DNA of 64,000 nucleotides from Maricaulis sp965242785 (GTDB lineage: Bacteria > Pseudomonadota > Alphaproteobacteria > Caulobacterales > Maricaulaceae): positions 744,001 through 808,000 of the forward strand of contig CBDETA010000004.1 of the NCBI GenBank assembly GCA_965242785.1, in the 5' to 3' direction. The notes under the pieces are model-generated. The model did not search any database and was not told where the DNA came from. It saw only the letters and a list, made by a program, of their open reading frames with translations. The position numbers were made by a program, and so were the translations under genes. Below, one piece after another: positions 60,722 to 64,000 of the stretch; position 1 is the first letter of the stretch, and each line of letters begins with the position of its first letter.

Positions 60722-61607
60722 ACTGATCGATGGCAAGGCCGTCGCCGCCGAGATCGACGCCCGCGCCGGTGAAGTGGGTGCTGAGCTGGCCAAGGCTATT
60801 GGCCGTCCGCCCTGTCTGGCGGTTGTGCTGATCGGCGACGACCCGGCCAGTGATGTCTATGTCCGCAACAAGGTCCGTCGCACCGAGGCGGCTGGCCTGA
60901 AATCCATCGAGATCCGCAAACCGGCCGGGGTCACGGAAGCCGAGGCGATTGCCATCGTCGAGGCGTTGAATGCAGACGATGCGGTGGATGGAATTCTGGT
61001 GCAGATGCCGCTTCCCGATCACATCGACGCCAACGCGGTCATCGGCCGGATCGCCCCGGACAAGGATGTGGACGGGCTGACCGAGGCCAGTGCCGGGCGT
61101 CTGGTCCTGGGCAAGCCGGGTCTGCGGCCCTGCACGCCGGCGGGTTGCGTCCTGCTGGCCGAGCGGGCCTTGGGGGATCTCTCCGGCAAGTCGGTCGTCG
61201 TGATCGGGCGCTCGATCCTGGTCGGAAAGCCGGCTGCGCTCCTTTTTCTCGAGAAGAACGCGACGGTGACAATTGCCCATTCCCGAACGAAGGATCTGCC
61301 CGCGCTGGTCCGAACCGCTGACATTGTTGTTCCGGCCGTCGGTCGGCCGGAAATGGTCAGGGGTGACTGGGTCAAGCCGGGGGCTTGCGTCCTGGATGTC
61401 GGCATTAATCGCATTGATGCGCCCGAGCGCGGTGCGGGCAGGACCCGCCTGGTCGGCGATGCCGCCTTCGACGAAATTGTCGGCCATGCCGGCTGGATCA
61501 CGCCGGTTCCGGGCGGAATTGGCCCGATGACGATTGCCATGCTGTTGCGAAACACCGTAATGGCGGCGGCACTCAGGCACGGTCAGCCGGTCCCGGAAGG
61601 CTACTGA
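60711..61607 (+). CDS. folD: bifunctional methylenetetrahydrofolate dehydrogenase / cyclohydrolase
   Basis: A 298-residue one-carbon enzyme that interconverts 5,10-methylene-, methenyl- and 10-formyl-tetrahydrofolate with NADP. The catalytic Lys is in YVRNKVRRTEAAG. QMPLPDHI, the PCTPAGC motif and the Rossmann GRSILVGKPAALL are present. PVPGGIGPMTIAMLL closes the protein. It is coupled to the DUF167 gene by overlap. Confidence 0.96.
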   Translation: MSAELIDGKAVAAEIDARAGEVGAELAKAIGRPPCLAVVLIGDDPASDVYVRNKVRRTEAAGLKSIEIRKPAGVTEAEAIAIVEALNADDAVDGILVQMPLPDHIDANAVIGRIAPDKDVDGLTEASAGRLVLGKPGLRPCTPAGCVLLAERALGDLSGKSVVVIGRSILVGKPAALLFLEKNATVTIAHSRTKDLPALVRTADIVVPAVGRPEMVRGDWVKPGACVLDVGINRIDAPERGAGRTRLVGDAAFDEIVGHAGWITPVPGGIGPMTIAMLLRNTVMAAALRHGQPVPEGY

Positions 61608-61614
61608 TAGAATT

Positions 61615-61632
61615 TGTTTACGGATGTAAACA
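61615..61632. promoter_or_regulatory. 18-bp dyad upstream of the receiver gene
   Basis: TGTTTACGGATGTAAACA is a perfect 7-4-7 inverted repeat located 46 bp upstream of the start codon at 61679. It is a candidate operator for an unknown regulator. It has no T-run, so it is unlikely to terminate folD. Confidence 0.5.
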
Positions 61633-61678
61633 GTTCGGTAAGGCAACCTGTCTAGACTGTGCGCAGTGGGAGGGAACC

Positions 61679-62095
61679 ATGTCCAATCAGGCACTGAATG
61701 TGCTCCACGTTGAAGATGATTTTGCAGACGCCATGCTGGTCCAGCATGCCGTGTGTGAAGCCGGAGATTTGGACATCGCGTTTGAAGTGGCCCGAACCCT
61801 CAAGGACGCCAAGCGTTGTCTGCAAAAAAAGGTCTATGACCTCATCCTGCTCGACCTGCGGTTGCCCGACTCCGTCAATCCGGGCGACACGCTGAGCATG
61901 GCGCGGGAATGTGCAGGCGACACGCCCGTGCTCATCCTCTCTGGATCCGTGGCCGTGGATCGTCGCGGCCTGCCGGATGATATTGCCTGCCTCGACAAGA
62001 ATGCCAGCTTCCGCACGCCCGCCGGTGAAGTGCCTGTGCATTTGGCCCACCTGATCCGTGACGCGGCAGAAAGCACCGACGTCCAGACCATCTGA
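61679..62095 (+). CDS. single-domain response regulator
   Basis: A 138-residue stand-alone receiver: Glu12-Asp13-Asp14, Asp59 in LILLDLRLPDS, Ser88 in LILSGS and Lys107 in LDKN. No output domain. GGGAGG precedes the ATG. A palindrome lies upstream. Its kinase is not encoded nearby. The second receiver of the window is at 53808; the two share only the family pattern. Confidence 0.88.
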   Translation: MSNQALNVLHVEDDFADAMLVQHAVCEAGDLDIAFEVARTLKDAKRCLQKKVYDLILLDLRLPDSVNPGDTLSMARECAGDTPVLILSGSVAVDRRGLPDDIACLDKNASFRTPAGEVPVHLAHLIRDAAESTDVQTI

Positions 62096-62188
62096 TTTCC
62101 CAACCGGGACCCTCATGAACGGAATATCGCTTGCCCGGTCGAGCTCGGTGGCTAGTCTTCCTGCGTCATTCAACACGGGGAGACGCAC

Positions 62189-62980
62189 ATGGGTCAGGCA
62201 GACGAGATCGACTACAAGATCGGCGGCGAAGACATCCAGTATGTCGAGATCGAACTGGATCCGGGCGAGAGCGTCGTCTCGGAAGCCGGCGCGATGATGT
62301 ACAAGTCCCCTTCCGTGACGATGGACGCCGTCTTCGGTGATGGCTCCCAGAAAAACCAGGGTGTCTGGGGGGCGCTCGCGGGCGCCGGCAAGCGCCTGTT
62401 GACCGGTGAAAGCCTGTTCATGACGGTGTTTACCCACCAGGGACAGGGCAAGGCCCACACGGCTTTTGCCGCCCCATTTCCCGGTACTATCATTCCCGTG
62501 CATCTACCCGACCTGGGCGGCGAGCTGATCTGCCAGAAGGACAGCTTCCTGGCTGCCGCCAAGGGCGTTTCGGTAGGCATTGCCCTGCAGAAGCGGATCA
62601 TGACCGGCCTGTTCGGCGGCGAAGGCTTCATCATGCAGCGCCTGGAAGGCACGGGCTGGTGCTTCATCCATGCCGGTGGAACCCTGATCGAAAAGGAACT
62701 CGCCGCCGGCGAGGAAATCCACATCGATACAGGCTGTGTGGTGGCCTATACGCCGCAGGTCGAGTTCGAGATCGAGCGGGCCGGCAATATCAAGTCGATG
62801 ATCTTCGGCGGCGAAGGCGTGTTCTTCGCGCGTCTGCGCGGGCCTGGAAAGGTGTGGATCCAGTCCATGCCCTTCTCTCGCCTGGCGGGCCGTATCCTGG
62901 CCAATGTCCCCGTCGCGGGTTCCGGCCAGGGCGAGGGCTCGGTGCTGGGTCCCTTGGGCAGCATCATGCGCGGCAGCTGA
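62189..62980 (+). CDS. AIM24 / TIGR00266 family protein
   Basis: A 263-residue beta-rich protein with the family N-terminus YVEIELDPGESVVSEAGAMMYKS, the central GGEGFIMQRLEGTG and the C-terminal FGGEGVFFARLRGPGKVWIQSMPF. The glycine-rich repeats suggest a double beta-roll fold. The function is not established; a mitochondrial homologue affects inner-membrane organisation. GGGAG precedes the ATG. Confidence 0.88.
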   Translation: MGQADEIDYKIGGEDIQYVEIELDPGESVVSEAGAMMYKSPSVTMDAVFGDGSQKNQGVWGALAGAGKRLLTGESLFMTVFTHQGQGKAHTAFAAPFPGTIIPVHLPDLGGELICQKDSFLAAAKGVSVGIALQKRIMTGLFGGEGFIMQRLEGTGWCFIHAGGTLIEKELAAGEEIHIDTGCVVAYTPQVEFEIERAGNIKSMIFGGEGVFFARLRGPGKVWIQSMPFSRLAGRILANVPVAGSGQGEGSVLGPLGSIMRGS

Positions 62981-63054
62981 CGCCAAAGCGCATCGCACAA
63001 AAGGCCTGCAACGGGGGAAACATCCGCCGCTGCGGGCCCGAATGCTTTATGATG

Positions 63055-63075
63055 TTGACAGTCATTCGCATTTGC
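63055..63075 (+). promoter_or_regulatory. possible Fur-type iron box before bfd
   Basis: The stretch TTGACAGTCATTCGCATTTG (63055-63074), read on the other strand as GCAAATGCGAATGACTGTC, resembles Fur boxes that carry GCAAATGCGAAT. It lies 40 bp before the bfd start. Assignment is by eye only. Confidence 0.4.
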
Positions 63076-63114
63076 GGGAAAGGTTTCTGGCAATCCAAGG
63101 AAACCTGTTCCGGC

Positions 63115-63312
63115 ATGTTCGTCTGCATCTGTAATGCGCTGCGTGAAAAAGACCTGATGGCCGCTGCTGCGGACCCGTCAGTCAAGGGTGCGCCGTGCGT
63201 GTTCAAGCGCTGCGATGCCAAGCCGCAATGTGGCCGCTGCCTGCCGGATGTTGCTGACATGATTGCTGCAAACCGGCTTGGACCGGATGCGCTTTCCGCC
63301 GCTGCCGAGTAA
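63115..63312 (+). CDS. bfd: bacterioferritin-associated ferredoxin
   Basis: A 65-residue [2Fe-2S] protein. Cluster cysteines are Cys4 and Cys6 (VCICNALRE) with Cys39 and Cys42 (QCGRC), the CxC-N32-CxxC spacing of Bfd. It reduces iron in the bacterioferritin core to release Fe2+. It stands 101 bp upstream of bfr, the usual partner, on the same strand. Extra Cys28 and Cys33 are not cluster ligands in known homologues. Confidence 0.92.
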   Translation: MFVCICNALREKDLMAAAADPSVKGAPCVFKRCDAKPQCGRCLPDVADMIAANRLGPDALSAAAE

Positions 63313-63413
63313 GCGCGAAAGACTCCCATTTTCACTTGCAAAGATAGTGCTTGGCACTCGTGCGCCCACGCGTAGAGTGCAGCCATCCCACGTGCAAGAA
63401 GAGGAGACGCGCC

Positions 63414-63893
63414 ATGAAGGGTGATGCCAAGGTCATCGAATTTCTCAACCAGGCGCTGAAGCTCGAACTGGCCGCCGTGAACCAGTATTTCCTGCACGCC
63501 CGCATGTTCCGGGATTGGGGCTTCGGAAAGATCGCCAAGGTCGAGTACGAAGAATCGATCGACGAGATGAAACATGCCGATCAACTGATCGAGCGCATCC
63601 TGTTTTTGGAAGGCCTTCCGAACGTGCAGGATCTGGCGAAGATCTACATCGGCGAGACGCTCAAGGAATGCCTGGAGTGCGATCTCAAGATCGAGAAGCG
63701 GGCGCATCCCTTCTATGTGGAGGCGATCGCCTACTGCGAGCAGGCGCAGGACTTTGTGTCACGCAAGCTGTTCACCGACATTCTGGACAGCGAGGAAGAG
63801 CATATCGATTTCCTGGAAACCCAGCTGGGCGTGATCGAGAAAATCGGTGAAGAGCGCTACATGCAGTCCCAGCTGACAGCGGATCCGCACTGA
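63414..63893 (+). CDS. bfr: bacterioferritin
   Basis: A 159-residue heme-containing ferritin. Ferroxidase ligands are all at the canonical positions: Glu18, Tyr25, Glu51, His54, Glu94, Glu127 and His130. The heme-binding Met52 follows Glu51. It forms a 24-mer that oxidises and stores iron. A GAGGAG site precedes the ATG. Together with bfd it makes an iron storage and release module. Confidence 0.96.
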   Translation: MKGDAKVIEFLNQALKLELAAVNQYFLHARMFRDWGFGKIAKVEYEESIDEMKHADQLIERILFLEGLPNVQDLAKIYIGETLKECLECDLKIEKRAHPFYVEAIAYCEQAQDFVSRKLFTDILDSEEEHIDFLETQLGVIEKIGEERYMQSQLTADPH

Positions 63894-63934
63894 GGTCGGG
63901 CGCAACAAACCGTTCTTTTCGTTGCAATCCGACC
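63894..63934 (+). terminator. bulged stem-loop after bfr, possible terminator
   Basis: GGTCGG and CCGACC, with GCAAC and GTTGC inside, form a stem with an internal bulge right after the bfr stop. No T-run follows, so the termination role is uncertain. Confidence 0.35.
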
Positions 63935-63958
63935 CGCCGCGACTAGTGTCTCAGGGTA

Positions 63959-64000
63959 TGGAGCGCCTTGCTACACGTTCAGTGAAATTTGCAGTCGGCC
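63959..64000 (+). CDS. partial gene start, unknown
   Basis: An ATG at 63959 opens a frame (MERLATRSVKFAVG) that leaves the window after 14 codons. There is no clear ribosome binding site in front. It may begin an exported or membrane protein, but too little is visible to judge. Confidence 0.25.

Noticed and set aside
63349..63368. sigma-54-like TGGCAC element before bfr
   Set aside because: The -24 half matches, but the -12 GC is missing at the required spacing.

Overview
The window is a gene-dense, GC-rich (60-65% by eye) stretch of bacterial chromosome. It looks like a marine prosthecate alphaproteobacterium close to Maricaulis / Hyphomonadaceae / Caulobacterales. The pointers are: an rpsT-dnaA-dnaN-recF block; a cluster of CcrM-type GANTC sites at the dnaA promoter; a 274-residue Caulobacter-type flagellin; an imuA-imuB-dnaE2 cassette behind an alphaproteobacterial GAAC-N7-GAAC LexA box; an Anbu operon; and an NDUFS6-type zinc-finger protein. 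The genus assignment is inference. No prophage, insertion sequence or CRISPR array was seen.

1-14 kb: fabA-fabB (unsaturated fatty acid synthesis) ending in a clear terminator, then envelope and exported proteins (SH3, metallo-beta-lactamase fold, S9 peptidase, beta-lactamase-fold hydrolase), a MoeB/ThiF-like enzyme, a PIF1-like helicase, cysK, dut, and a coaBC locus that is split into coaC and coaB. The dut-coaB gap carries four DnaA-box-like 9-mers. 14-20 kb: a protoglobin, ubiB, ubiE, a CarF/TMEM189-type plasmalogen desaturase homologue, mutM, a TraB/GumN protein and enoyl-CoA hydratase. 20-25 kb: rpsT, dnaA, dnaN, recF, the replication initiation core.

25-35 kb: a CPBP membrane protease and a TetR regulator divergent around a perfect 26-bp palindrome. 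Next comes the five-gene Anbu cluster (circularly permuted ATP-grasp, alpha-E, transglutaminase, Anbu proteasome homologue, LysE exporter), and then gyrB behind a 32-bp strictly alternating pyrimidine-purine tract. 35-44 kb: polA, about 1.1 kb of non-coding hairpin repeats, a DASS transporter, small genes, a leaderless SdpR-type regulator with a frameshifted membrane partner, tRNA-Arg and a flagellin.

44-54 kb: a FemAB-like acyltransferase, an S41 peptidase, two AGCS symporters, VanZ-like, bioB, a pterin dehydratase, a FliL-like secreted protein, an XRE-PAS regulator and a single-domain receiver. 54-64 kb: the SOS mutasome imuA-imuB-dnaE2, tRNA-Ala, yggT-yggU-folD, a second receiver, an AIM24 protein, and the iron-store pair bfd-bfr with a possible Fur site.

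Most of the window is housekeeping. The points most worth following are the DnaA-box cluster away from dnaA, the GANTC cluster at the dnaA promoter, the Z-DNA-prone tract before gyrB, the Anbu operon, the CarF homologue and the split coaBC.
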